Below are positions 43,372 through 51,540 of a DNA stretch of 64,000 nt, one piece after another. The DNA is from Corynebacterium minutissimum (GTDB lineage: Bacteria > Actinomycetota > Actinomycetes > Mycobacteriales > Mycobacteriaceae). The notes under the pieces are model-generated. The model had not been told where the DNA came from, did not search any database, and saw nothing but the letters and a program-made list of their open reading frames with translations. Location of the stretch: positions 2,294,001 through 2,358,000 of the forward strand of contig NZ_CP069533.1 in NCBI RefSeq assembly GCF_016889765.1. The letters run 5' to 3'. The position numbers were made by a program, and so were the translations under genes. Within the stretch, counting starts at the first letter, position 1, and the number at the start of each line of letters is the position of its first letter.

Positions 43372-44487
43372 ATGACACAAGTGTATGAATTAGCCCGAAA
43401 AGCGGAACCCGCCTTTTATTGCAACGGGGCAATAGAGGCGTTATCGGATAAACCGAAATGGACTATCAGCACCAACCCGCCGAAAGACGCTCCAAGTGAT
43501 GTGCGCAAAATGCCGGTGAACCTGGACGCGCTGACGAATACGGGGCAAGTATTCGGAGCCTCGCCGTATAAGCCGGAGACTATGGATACTTTACCAATGA
43601 GTGTCGAGCGCTTAGCCGCTATTAGTGGGGGAGGGTTGCCACAAAATCATGCCTATTTTTTGGAAAGTAGCGCGGATGGGTGTGTGGTTGTCGATATTGA
43701 GCCTGAGTGCCCGCCTGAAGTTGCCGCGCAATTGCTGAGTATGCCCGAAGCGCTGTACATAGAAGAATCTATGAGTGGCAAGGGTTATCACATCATTATG
43801 CCGTTGCCGCCGTCGTGGGGTGATTACCCAACCGCGCGCGTTAAGCCCGCCTTACGCAATAAAAAGGGCTGGTATGAGTTACTGCTCTGGCACTGGTGCA
43901 CATTCACGCGAAAGACCGTAGACCCGCCGCAAGGAATCAAGCCCGCGCCCTGGGACAAGGTATTCACTCAACTAGCTAAAGAGAGCGTCGCCAATGCACC
44001 AAAGATTAACCATGGCAACTACGACGTAGATACACCCGAAGATCTAGACCCCGCATTGCGCAAGGCTGAGGAGAACGCGCAACTGTACTCGTTGCAACGA
44101 TACGATGTTTACAGGCGTAGTGAGAACGCTAAAGAGTTAGAAGACTTTGACGATGATCATTCACGGTTTGAGTACTCTAGATTGACAATTTTAGCAAGGA
44201 TGGCAACCAGCCAAGTATTTAAACAGTTAGTTTTCGCGCTGGATGGATCACTTGCTGACGCATGGGCTATGGGGGTTAGCCCTGAGTCTGTCTTTCGTGT
44301 TGCTGCTAAGTGCATACAGACCGGGGAAATTCTGCCGTGGAGGCAAAAGCATAACGAAGTGCGCGAAGGTATGCCCTTTTTGTTATGGAGACTGTCAACC
44401 ATCATTGATACTATTGACATTGAAACTATCATTGAAGATGATATTGACAATGACCGTATTTTCTACACAAAGAAGGACAAAAAATAA
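43372..44487 (+). CDS. AEP-type primase-polymerase-like protein
   Basis: A 371-residue protein. Its N-terminal half has the three archaeo-eukaryotic primase motifs in order: VVVDIEP (Asp108, Glu110, metal site), ESMSGKGYHIIMPLP (SGKGYH 135-140, nucleotide site), and YELLLWHWCTFTRKTV (Glu169). The lead-in KMPVNLDAL...TMDTLPMS resembles the start of NrS-1-like phage prim-pols. The C-terminal half is helical (DHSRFEYSRLTILARMA...). No helicase is fused; the SF3 helicase is encoded 2.3 kb upstream. It would make primers or copy phage DNA. Homology is judged by motif only. Confidence 0.65.
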   Translation: MTQVYELARKAEPAFYCNGAIEALSDKPKWTISTNPPKDAPSDVRKMPVNLDALTNTGQVFGASPYKPETMDTLPMSVERLAAISGGGLPQNHAYFLESSADGCVVVDIEPECPPEVAAQLLSMPEALYIEESMSGKGYHIIMPLPPSWGDYPTARVKPALRNKKGWYELLLWHWCTFTRKTVDPPQGIKPAPWDKVFTQLAKESVANAPKINHGNYDVDTPEDLDPALRKAEENAQLYSLQRYDVYRRSENAKELEDFDDDHSRFEYSRLTILARMATSQVFKQLVFALDGSLADAWAMGVSPESVFRVAAKCIQTGEILPWRQKHNEVREGMPFLLWRLSTIIDTIDIETIIEDDIDNDRIFYTKKDKK

Positions 44488-44918
44488 TGTTTAACCACAC
44501 ACAAGCGAAAATCATGATTGAAAAATTATATCCGCTGCTAGGTGACGCGCTGGAGTGGAATTATGATATCGACGCTATCTGTAAGGAACTAATCAAGCCT
44601 AACGGCAACGATTGGGAATGGGTAGGCGATGATCTGAAGAAGGTAGAAGAGTGCATTAACGCGCACGAATACCACACCGGCGAACCTATCCGCGTATTTA
44701 ATACTGAAGATGATGTTGTCGAGCTGCTTATTGCTCCGCTATTGGGTGAATATGAAGGCTGGCATTATGACACTGATGCTATAGCGAATGAGACTATTGA
44801 AATGTTTAGAGATAACGGCACGCCACGCTATCGGATGAATTGTACAGAAGACGAGTTTTGGGACATTGTGTACAACAACGATATCGCGCCCGTTGTTGAT
44901 GATCGTGTAAAGATGTAA
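44487..44918 (+). CDS. Acidic phage protein with an internal duplication
   Basis: A 143-residue, strongly acidic protein. Two halves repeat one pattern: LYPLLGDALEWNYDIDAICKEL and LIAPLLGEYEGWHYDTDAIANE, each followed by a variable part and an acidic helix. The ATG overlaps the prim-pol stop (TAATG), so they are made together. Small acidic phage proteins can mimic DNA or block host defence, but nothing here proves that. A replication accessory role is equally possible. Confidence 0.78.
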   Translation: MFNHTQAKIMIEKLYPLLGDALEWNYDIDAICKELIKPNGNDWEWVGDDLKKVEECINAHEYHTGEPIRVFNTEDDVVELLIAPLLGEYEGWHYDTDAIANETIEMFRDNGTPRYRMNCTEDEFWDIVYNNDIAPVVDDRVKM

Positions 44919-44934
44919 CAAAGACCACACATAA

Positions 44935-44980
44935 ATAGTCCGCTATTATCTTGACTTTATAGATAGTAGCGGACTATAAT
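44935..44980 (+). promoter_or_regulatory. Strong early promoter inside a 16-bp inverted repeat
   Basis: TTGACT (44951-44956) and TATAAT (44975-44980) are 18 bases apart. The arms ATAGTCCGCTATTATC (44935-44950) and GATAGTAGCGGACTAT (44962-44977) match at 15 of 16 pairs, enclosing the -35 and touching the -10. An AAGACCACA box lies at 44921. Repressor binding, or a hairpin that ends upstream transcription, would both fit. Confidence 0.7.
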
Positions 44981-45016
44981 TATACCTATAAGAGAAATCA
45001 AGTTTAAGGATTAATC

Positions 45017-45328
45017 ATGAATACTAATACTTTTTCCGCCGCGATGATCAACTTTGGGATCAAGGAAGATCAGTACAAGACTACTGACTATCTCGCGCGC
45101 CGTGACATTATGGATATTGTCAACCGTGAGTGCGTTAAATTAGGTATGAGTCGCGCTGAGCGTCTTAACTTCTACTCACGTATCTTAAAGAATGGAACAC
45201 TAGATCGTGCTGCGCGTTGCGTCGTTGATATGGTGAACGCGCCTAGGTATGGGCGTGAGCATGAGCGCGTAGCGGATATGGCTAGTGAGTGCGCTGCTGA
45301 GGCTGAGCTAATTATGGCTTTAGCGTAA
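45017..45328 (+). CDS. Hypothetical phage protein, last early gene
   Basis: A 103-residue helical protein with AAGGA before its ATG and its own strong promoter at 44951-44980. Segments such as YLARRDIMDIVNRECVKLGMSRAERLNFYSRILKNGTLDRAARCVVDMV suggest a compact helical bundle. I do not recognise it. A dedicated promoter suggests high or separately timed expression. Confidence 0.8.
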   Translation: MNTNTFSAAMINFGIKEDQYKTTDYLARRDIMDIVNRECVKLGMSRAERLNFYSRILKNGTLDRAARCVVDMVNAPRYGREHERVADMASECAAEAELIMALA

Positions 45329-45338
45329 GCTGACTTTT

Positions 45339-45417
45339 AGAGCATAGGGGTGTGTCGGCTATGCCGACCGCCAAAGTGGACGAAAGGACACTTTGGTGCC
45401 ACACCCCCTTATGCTCT
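45339..45417. ncRNA. Putative three-way-junction RNA or cruciform
   Basis: Three stems nest with almost no unpaired base. P1: AGAGCATAGGGGTGT (45339-45353) with the 3' arm ending TTATGCTCT (to 45417), with a two-base bulge. P2: GTCGGC-TAT-GCCGAC (45354-45368). P3: CGCCAAAGTG with CACTTTGGTG (45369-45378 and 45389-45398), loop GACGAAAGGA. TTTATAT follows on the plus strand. It lies 10 bases past the last early gene. Either strand could make the RNA; a complex early terminator is the plain alternative. Confidence 0.5.
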
Positions 45418-45663
45418 TTATATGATCGTACGTCGAAACTAGAGTTTGCTGAAAGCGTGAGACGAATACATGCCCTGAGCTGCTAGGACATGAATTAATT
45501 TTAATAAAATGCGCTGGTCCTAATTTTATACTTTAGATGTGGATGCGCTGGTAGTTGGCTATAAAATGTTGCATGCGTGAGGGCATGAGCTGGCACCAAA
45601 AATAATCTCTGATTATTTCGGTTAAATGAGCCTAGATCTGGTTTCTAGGCTGGCCTCAAGATA
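45418..45663. other. Structured non-coding stretch between convergent phage arms
   Basis: No convincing gene lies here. AAATAATC-TCT-GATTATTT (45600-45618) and AGCCTAGA/TCTAGGCT (45629-45651) are perfect hairpins. CATGCCCT (45469) can pair with AGGGCATG (45580). ATGCGCTGGT, GCGTGAG and GAGCTG each occur twice. The repeats suggest an old duplication or a second folded RNA. Confidence 0.5.
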
Positions 45664-45669
45664 AAAAAT

Positions 45670-45708
45670 CCCCCACCACCCATGACTGTAAGTCTAGGGT
45701 AGTGGGGG
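45670..45708 (-). terminator. Terminator of the late operon
   Basis: On the minus strand CCCCCACTACCC and GGGTGGTGGGGG form a 12-bp stem with one G-T pair, followed by ATTTTTTATC. The stem starts at the stop codon of the last late gene. Confidence 0.88.
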
Positions 45709-46227
45709 TTATCGGCTACGTTCGTCTGGACTCGCTCGCGGCTCGGTTTCGTCTTCGTCCGGATAGGCTATCTTGAGCCATTCCGTGAATGTGAGCCATC
45801 TATCTGACTCATTCACGGTTACACCTTTAACGGCTGCGCGGGTACTTAATGAGATATAGCGCCGGTGCATTGCGTCGCTATAGTGCCGGTGCTTAATTAA
45901 ATCATCATGCAAGCGTTGGTTTTCATCTTGCATATAGTCTAACCGTTGGCGTAAGTTCTTCACATCACGCTGGATACTTTCTAGTAATGCTGCGTGTGCT
46001 TCAAGCTCTGCCGCGTGTGCGGCCTGCTCCACACTAATAGCCCTTGCGCGTCTGGTTGTTACCAATGTTAATAACCGGTTAACGCTGCGTTGTCTGTCGT
46101 CGTAATTGGGACCTAAAAAAAATTTAGCTGTAAACGATCCGACAATAGCTAATATGATAAGCGCCTGCATTACTACCTGCAGCCACCCCGCGCCGTTGAG
46201 GTTGTTTAAGAGATCGATTAATTCCAT
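45709..46227 (-). CDS. Membrane-anchored coiled-coil phage protein
   Basis: A 172-residue protein with one N-terminal transmembrane helix (LQVVMQALIILAIVGSFTAKFFLG) and a long coiled coil (AAHAAELEAHAALLESIQRDVKNLRQRLDYMQDENQRLHDDL). It is the last gene of the late operon, 33 bp after the holin-like gene. The layout resembles DUF2746-type proteins near actinophage lysis genes; a second holin or a lysis regulator is possible. Confidence 0.7.
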   Translation of the reverse strand: MELIDLLNNLNGAGWLQVVMQALIILAIVGSFTAKFFLGPNYDDRQRSVNRLLTLVTTRRARAISVEQAAHAAELEAHAALLESIQRDVKNLRQRLDYMQDENQRLHDDLIKHRHYSDAMHRRYISLSTRAAVKGVTVNESDRWLTFTEWLKIAYPDEDETEPRASPDERSR

Positions 46228-46260
46228 TTTTCGATCTCCTGTCTCTGGTTAGGGTAGTGG

Positions 46261-46665
46261 TTAGTAACGGGTAAACTGCTCGCGGATACTCAAAAGATCC
46301 GCCGCCTGTTTATTAGCTTTATCCTGTCGCTTATTCTGAGCGTCTTCTAGAGCTGTTTGCCGCAGGGCTGCTTCGGCTGCTGGCTTCTTTAATGCTTCAG
46401 ATGTCTTTGTGCCGATACCGTTGCGGGTTAATTTAAGGCTCACTGCAGTTAATAGCGGGATGACAAGTGCGGATAGAATCTGGTATAATTCCGGGGCTTG
46501 TCCGGTAGTTAAGAGATACTGAGCTACCCACACTATCGCGCCGATAGTTGCTGCAATTGTGCCGTTAATGGTGTTAGCGTTGCGCCGGTAAAAGGACTGT
46601 TCCTCTACCACACCAGCGATGAATTCTGCTATGACATTGTATCGTTCGTTGACTGAGTTAGGCAT
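46261..46665 (-). CDS. Holin-like protein
   Basis: A 134-residue protein with two hydrophobic segments (INGTIAATIGAIVWVAQYLL and LYQILSALVIPLLTAVSLKL) and a charged C-terminal tail. It overlaps the endolysin gene's end by 8 bp. Size, topology and place next to the amidase suggest the holin that times lysis. There is no close family motif. Confidence 0.7.
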   Translation of the reverse strand: MPNSVNERYNVIAEFIAGVVEEQSFYRRNANTINGTIAATIGAIVWVAQYLLTTGQAPELYQILSALVIPLLTAVSLKLTRNGIGTKTSEALKKPAAEAALRQTALEDAQNKRQDKANKQAADLLSIREQFTRY

Positions 46666-47458
46666 TGCGTAATTCCTTCAGGATCTCTTCTAATAAGTCG
46701 TAGATGGCCGGGAGTTTGTTTTTGTGGATATCCTCAACCTTGCGATCGGTGTTAAGCACATAACCCACTAGCGTGTCTTTGTAGACCTGGTTAACCCCAA
46801 TAGACCCGCGCCGTAACTCGTCCAAATCGTATCGAGAATCGAAACGGTGCGTGAGTTCGTGCTTAATAGTTGCGATATCTTTTGCCAGCTTGTCTGCTGG
46901 TGCTGCTGCTGGTGCTTCTTCTTTTTTAGCGTGCTTGCCTGCCATAGCTTCCTTCACATATTGAATAAAGACATCCCACGGAAAATTCTTGCCTGGGTCG
47001 GTGTGATCGGTGCCACCCCACACCCGTGTCGCGTCGTGGGAGGTGATACCCGGTAACCCGTGGGCGTTAACAGACTTGGCGGGTATGTTGTGGGTCTTGC
47101 ACCAATACGCAACCACCGCCGCGCCTCGCCGCAACATACGCTCTAACTTGAGCCACTGCTCGCGTGTGTTGGATGCGTAAGTGACGAAGGACAGATGAAG
47201 TAAAATATCATTACCCTTATTGCCGGTGCTCCATGTTGTCCAGTCGTCGGTGTTCTCGCGTAAGATCCAGCCCTTGCTATCAACTAAGCAATGATAGGAA
47301 CCGGTGCGGGAGTTGAGTTGATACTGAGCCACATTCTCCGCTGGGGTACCAGTTGGGCTTTCAGTGGTGTGAATACAGATTCCGCGAATAGGTAAGCGTC
47401 GTGGGCCACCAAAAGGGAACTTATTAGACCAGTCGATATCGTAGTATGGGGTAGTCAT
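46658..47458 (-). CDS. Endolysin, N-acetylmuramoyl-L-alanine amidase (Amidase_2)
   Basis: A 266-residue lysin. The N-terminal Amidase_2 domain shows zinc-site and catalytic segments: GICIHTTESPTGTPAENVAQYQ (first His), SYHCLVDSKGWILRENTDDWTTWS, VNAHGLPGITSHDATRV and HTDPGKNFPWDVFIQYV. It would cut the peptide from MurNAc in host peptidoglycan. The C-terminal part after a Lys/Ala/Pro linker (about residues 175-190) is helical and may bind the wall. No signal peptide is seen, so it depends on a holin. Confidence 0.92.
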   Translation of the reverse strand: MTTPYYDIDWSNKFPFGGPRRLPIRGICIHTTESPTGTPAENVAQYQLNSRTGSYHCLVDSKGWILRENTDDWTTWSTGNKGNDILLHLSFVTYASNTREQWLKLERMLRRGAAVVAYWCKTHNIPAKSVNAHGLPGITSHDATRVWGGTDHTDPGKNFPWDVFIQYVKEAMAGKHAKKEEAPAAAPADKLAKDIATIKHELTHRFDSRYDLDELRRGSIGVNQVYKDTLVGYVLNTDRKVEDIHKNKLPAIYDLLEEILKELRNA

Positions 47459-47509
47459 TATATAGGCTCTTTTCGTTACTGTTACGTTAATAAGTGGTGG
47501 TTGTGGTGG

Positions 47510-49603
47510 TTACTTAGTGCGTACTAGCAGAAGTGGAATGTATACTTCTGTTTCTTTTCCGTACCCGTTGTGTGGGACTTCAAGATACAGTGGGGCGTTG
47601 TGAGGTCCACCAGATATGTGACGGTAAGCCACTTGTAGCCCTGAAATTGGGTTGTACGGTATGTTGCGAACAGTTTCCCCGGCGTTGATTAGCGCGAATA
47701 TACTCACATCAACATCTGGTTCTTGTGTTTGGTCAAAATGAAGAGTTAGTCTTGCGCGCCCGTAGTAATCTTCACACTGCACTTGATGCAAGTTCAGCTT
47801 TCTTGCAAACTCATATGCGGCGTGAGCATACGACAGTTCTATCTCATAATCATTATCGGATAGTGTCCAAGGTCCAGGGGGGCTCATACTTGGATCTAAA
47901 TCTGGTGGCATGAACCTCGCCCGAAATGTGACCATTGTGATCATTGTGAACGGATGCACTATCGATTCGTCAACATATTTTTTTGTCGCCGCGTGGTTGT
48001 TATAGGTCGGGTCTCCGACTACGACGTGCCCGTCATAATCTCGAAGCGGTATTGTGTTTGGGGTCGCGTAAGTGTCGTCTAACTTCGGTAGATCCGTAAT
48101 ATCAGCCGTCACATGATTGTGGTCTTTTGGCGCGGTGTTGTCTTTTATGTATCCGCGCGTGACCACATCTCCAGTAGCCTTAGAGATGCTGTCGTCTACA
48201 TACTTTTTAGATGTGGCGCTGTCTTGATAGCCGGGGTAGTCCGCAACTGCAACATTCCCCTCATCATCACGCTGGGCTAGCGTGGCCGGTTCCGCGTAGG
48301 TTGGGTGGATATCTGGAAGATCCACAATATCCGACATGTAGTGAGTGTGAGGCTCTGCCGGGAACGTCGACGGCTTATCCGTGATTCCATCCCATGAGGT
48401 TGTGCCGGGGTCGCCTTTAGGTCCTTGATCACCTTTTGCGCCTGGTAGACCTCGTGGGCCGCGCTCGCCTTGATCGCCTTTATCACCTGGTGGCCCTTGT
48501 TCACCTGGCTTACCATCGATACCGTCTTTACCTGGTTCACCTGGTAACCCGCGTGGCCCTGGATCTCCTGTATCACCTTTTTCACCCGGTGGGCCTTGCT
48601 TGCCTGGTTTTCCGTCTAAGCCATCTTTACCCGGTTCACCTGGCTTACCATCTAAGCCGTCTTTACCCGGCTCGCCTGGTAGACCTCGTGGGCCTCTAGG
48701 TCCAATATCACCAGCTGGGCCGCGCTCGCCTCGCTCGCCGGGATCACCTTTAGGTCCTTGATCACCCGGATCACCCTTTGGGCCTGTATCACCTTTATCA
48801 CCCGGTGGGCCTTGCTTGCCTGGTTTTCCGTCTACACCGTCTTTTCCTGGCTCGCCTGGTAGACCGCGTGGTCCTCGCTCGCCTGGCTCGCCCTTTTCGC
48901 CTGGTTCACCTGGTAGACCTCGTGGCCCTCGCTCGCCGGGGTCGCCTTTTGGTCCTTGATCGCCTGTATCGCCTTTATCACCTGGTGGGCCTTGCTCGCC
49001 GTCCTTGCCGTCGATACCGTCTTTTCCTGGCTCGCCTGGTAGGCCTCGCTCGCCTTTTTCTCCTGGCTGTCCCGGTGGGCCTTGTTTACCTGGTTTGCCG
49101 TCGATACCATCCTTGCCCGGCTCGCCTGGTAATCCTCGTGGGCCTGGATCACCTTGTGGTCCCGGCTTGCCTTGAAGTCCGCGTGGACCGGTATCACCTT
49201 TTTCACCCTTGAGGCTAGGTGAGACTTGACCGCCGATTACTAGCTTGTCACCGTCCCAATGCACGTTGAGGAAGTCGACAACGCTAGGAAACCCGCCCAA
49301 TTCCTCGAACTCGGATGTGGTGATATCAGAATCAGGATCGGCCAAAAGATCGGCCAGATTAAGCGCGACCGCAGAATCTGGAACCGTGATTAATTTAGCC
49401 TCGGAATCGTCGTAGGCAGCAGACATGATCCGCGCCCATGTTTGGCCTGGGGTTAGGTCAAATTCGGCGTAACCCTCGACAATGGGAACTGAGGTAGGGG
49501 AGTGTGTCTCTCCTGTACCTGCTGAGGTACGCCAAAAGAAGGCCCGATCCGAAGATGAAAAAGGGCCGTTGGACTCGCGAAGATCGATAATGACTTTTGT
49601 CAC
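47510..49603 (-). CDS. Collagen-like tail fibre protein
   Basis: A 697-residue structural protein. Residues 1-132 form an N-terminal domain likely to attach to the tail. Residues 133-402 are about 90 unbroken Gly-X-Y triplets (GEPGKDGIDGKPGKQGPPG and variants), able to form a trimeric collagen helix. The C-terminal part contains two related blocks (HTHYMSDIVDLPD...SKKYVDDSI and HNHVTADITDLPK...TKKYVDESI), common in tail fibres, then a receptor-type end. It probably recognises the host surface. Its repeat DNA is recombination-prone. Confidence 0.88.
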   Translation of the reverse strand: MTKVIIDLRESNGPFSSSDRAFFWRTSAGTGETHSPTSVPIVEGYAEFDLTPGQTWARIMSAAYDDSEAKLITVPDSAVALNLADLLADPDSDITTSEFEELGGFPSVVDFLNVHWDGDKLVIGGQVSPSLKGEKGDTGPRGLQGKPGPQGDPGPRGLPGEPGKDGIDGKPGKQGPPGQPGEKGERGLPGEPGKDGIDGKDGEQGPPGDKGDTGDQGPKGDPGERGPRGLPGEPGEKGEPGERGPRGLPGEPGKDGVDGKPGKQGPPGDKGDTGPKGDPGDQGPKGDPGERGERGPAGDIGPRGPRGLPGEPGKDGLDGKPGEPGKDGLDGKPGKQGPPGEKGDTGDPGPRGLPGEPGKDGIDGKPGEQGPPGDKGDQGERGPRGLPGAKGDQGPKGDPGTTSWDGITDKPSTFPAEPHTHYMSDIVDLPDIHPTYAEPATLAQRDDEGNVAVADYPGYQDSATSKKYVDDSISKATGDVVTRGYIKDNTAPKDHNHVTADITDLPKLDDTYATPNTIPLRDYDGHVVVGDPTYNNHAATKKYVDESIVHPFTMITMVTFRARFMPPDLDPSMSPPGPWTLSDNDYEIELSYAHAAYEFARKLNLHQVQCEDYYGRARLTLHFDQTQEPDVDVSIFALINAGETVRNIPYNPISGLQVAYRHISGGPHNAPLYLEVPHNGYGKETEVYIPLLLVRTK
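48398..49207 (-). repeat. Degenerate 9-base-periodic DNA repeat encoding Gly-X-Y
   Basis: The 810 bp that encode the collagen-like stretch consist of related short units (for example GGTAGACCTCGTGGGCC and CCTTGCTTGCCTGGTTT on the plus strand), repeated with small changes. They are coding and should not be taken as a CRISPR array or satellite. Confidence 0.85.
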
Positions 49604-49662
49604 AATTCCCCCGTGATAGTAGATTCTCGCTTGATTATACCACGCGGGTATGGTAGTGAGGG

Positions 49663-51531
49663 TTAACCGATTATATCTTTAACAGCCTTCCTGAATGCGG
49701 CTTTTTCGCTCATTCGGCCAATGAATGTGTCCCAGAAACCCGGTGATGTTGTCATGATTTCGGCGAAGTAGAGTGCCAAGACATCGGTGCGAATCATCTT
49801 AAAGTTGTAACCTAGATCAATCCACGGAATAAATGGTGGCCATGGCTTGCCGGTGTTGTTATTCCAGACGTTCTGTTCTGGAAGTTGGAGTTTCAAACCC
49901 CTGGGTGCTCGAATATCTAACAATTGTTGCGCCATGAGTTGGATAGTCTGGCCGTACGCGTAGACACCATCCTGCGAGACTGTTAACTTGCCGCCTTCGC
50001 GAGAGTGTCCACCGAAAAGCTCGACCCGGTTTTTATCAACATCAACATGTGTTAAGTGTTGTGCTCGCTTCATTGCCCCGCTGCCACGGTTACCCCAGTA
50101 AATACCCGCGCTAGCGTATTTATTCGCGGATTGTGCATTTACACCAATAGTGTCGTTCTGGTCAAAAGATCGCCGCGCGTAAATATCTGGAGATCCACCC
50201 TTTGTGCGTTGTGGCAAACCTGTCGGCAAGACTACCGCGCCGTTACCAATGTAGACTGAGCGCTTCGCTGCCGTGACAACTCTATCTTCTGTCATCGGCT
50301 TAGATGATGAACTGGAAGATCCAAATGTAATATAGTATGTTCCGTCTGGCTTGAGGCTTAGACTCATATCTTTCACGCGTACGCGCTGGAGTCCGCCTTT
50401 GTCATCATCAACGAAAATAATATCGTCCACCATGACGTGCCGAAGTGGGATTGTTGGGGTTGCCTTTAATCCTGCGTACGTGTATTCGCGCGTCCACTCC
50501 TCGGATGTCTTGTTGCCATCCTGTAGCGCGTTTCTAGCGATAAGATCTGCGTCCTTGTTATTGTTAACACCTGCCGCCTGGATCACCTTTGCGCGTCGGC
50601 CATAGGGGTTATTGGTGCCGCCGGATTGCAGGTGATAGGTGAACCCCTTTTCGCCAATGATTGTTACGCTATCAAAAGTATTCGCCCAAATACGCTTGTC
50701 TGGACTCGATGGAAGGTTGATATCGCGAATACGCGCGCGCTTCCAGTCTTGAGTGTTGAATTTCTTTGTCCAACCATCTTTAACAGACATGTGGAGCTGG
50801 AATTCACTAGTCCACACACGAATAAGGCCTGTATCAACCCAAGATTGGATAATGCTCAATAGGGTGGTCTCTGGTGAAAATTCACGGGTTATCAGAAGTT
50901 TATCTGGTACCTGCTGGCCGTCTGAGTTATGAGTCATTCGCTCGGTGCCGTCTGGGTTGAGGTTAACCCACGGCAAGCCTAGGGAATCGACATCAATATC
51001 AGTGCGCGCTAAATTGCCGTCTAGGCGTAGCGCTGTAGCCTCGCCGCGCTGGTGCGCCTCGGTAAGCAGAATACGGATAATCTCGCCCGGCGACATTTCA
51101 TTAAATACCCGCATACCGTCGGAGTTAAGATTATTGGTACCGACAACTGAGGCTTCTAGAAGACCTAATAAACCCACAAAGTTACCGTCTACCGTCGGAG
51201 GGTTACCAACACGATCCCAATTCTGCTCGGTCGCGTAGAAGGTGGTGTTTGCGTATTCTTGCCAGTGTGGGCCAAGTGCTGCCCATTCCTTGTGCTCGTC
51301 TGGATGATAATCCACGCGCAATTCTAGAGTGACATAGCAAGGGCCATTAAGGGCTGAGTGCCCGGCATGGTTGCGCAACCATTTAGCATTAAGTGTGGGT
51401 ACAGACCCCATGGTGTCTGTAAAAGTGAACTCTATAGGGTCGTGAATGTTCGCTATGATATTGCGCTCTGGTGTTGTGTCCCTGACCACTAAACGCGCCG
51501 CAAAGATATCATCATCATCAATAAGAGACAT
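49663..51531 (-). CDS. Phage tail protein, ReqiPepy6 Gp37-like
   Basis: A 622-residue baseplate/tail protein. The first 370 residues (DDDIFAARLVVRDTTPERNIIANIHDPIEF..., GLLEASVVGTNNL, PLRHVMVDDIIFVDDDKGGLQRVRVKDMSLSLKPDGTYYITFGS) fit the Gp37-like family of actinophages, related to the Tal/gp27 hub. The C-terminal part is beta-rich with IRAPRGLKL. It lies downstream of the Dit gene, as expected. Confidence 0.85.
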   Translation of the reverse strand: MSLIDDDDIFAARLVVRDTTPERNIIANIHDPIEFTFTDTMGSVPTLNAKWLRNHAGHSALNGPCYVTLELRVDYHPDEHKEWAALGPHWQEYANTTFYATEQNWDRVGNPPTVDGNFVGLLGLLEASVVGTNNLNSDGMRVFNEMSPGEIIRILLTEAHQRGEATALRLDGNLARTDIDVDSLGLPWVNLNPDGTERMTHNSDGQQVPDKLLITREFSPETTLLSIIQSWVDTGLIRVWTSEFQLHMSVKDGWTKKFNTQDWKRARIRDINLPSSPDKRIWANTFDSVTIIGEKGFTYHLQSGGTNNPYGRRAKVIQAAGVNNNKDADLIARNALQDGNKTSEEWTREYTYAGLKATPTIPLRHVMVDDIIFVDDDKGGLQRVRVKDMSLSLKPDGTYYITFGSSSSSSKPMTEDRVVTAAKRSVYIGNGAVVLPTGLPQRTKGGSPDIYARRSFDQNDTIGVNAQSANKYASAGIYWGNRGSGAMKRAQHLTHVDVDKNRVELFGGHSREGGKLTVSQDGVYAYGQTIQLMAQQLLDIRAPRGLKLQLPEQNVWNNNTGKPWPPFIPWIDLGYNFKMIRTDVLALYFAEIMTTSPGFWDTFIGRMSEKAAFRKAVKDIIG

Positions 51532-51540
51532 AATAATTCC

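Noticed and set aside
45339..45417. Hammerhead ribozyme, because of CGAAA inside a three-way structure
   Set aside because: No CUGANGA core in the right place on either strand.
48400..49207. Regular repeats suggestive of a CRISPR array or tandem satellite
   Set aside because: Units are short, degenerate and in phase with Gly-X-Y codons; there are no constant repeats with unique spacers.
48436..49212. Two plus-strand frames (87 and 144 codons) across the collagen DNA
   Set aside because: Leu/Arg/His-rich translations come from the complement of Gly-X-Y codons.
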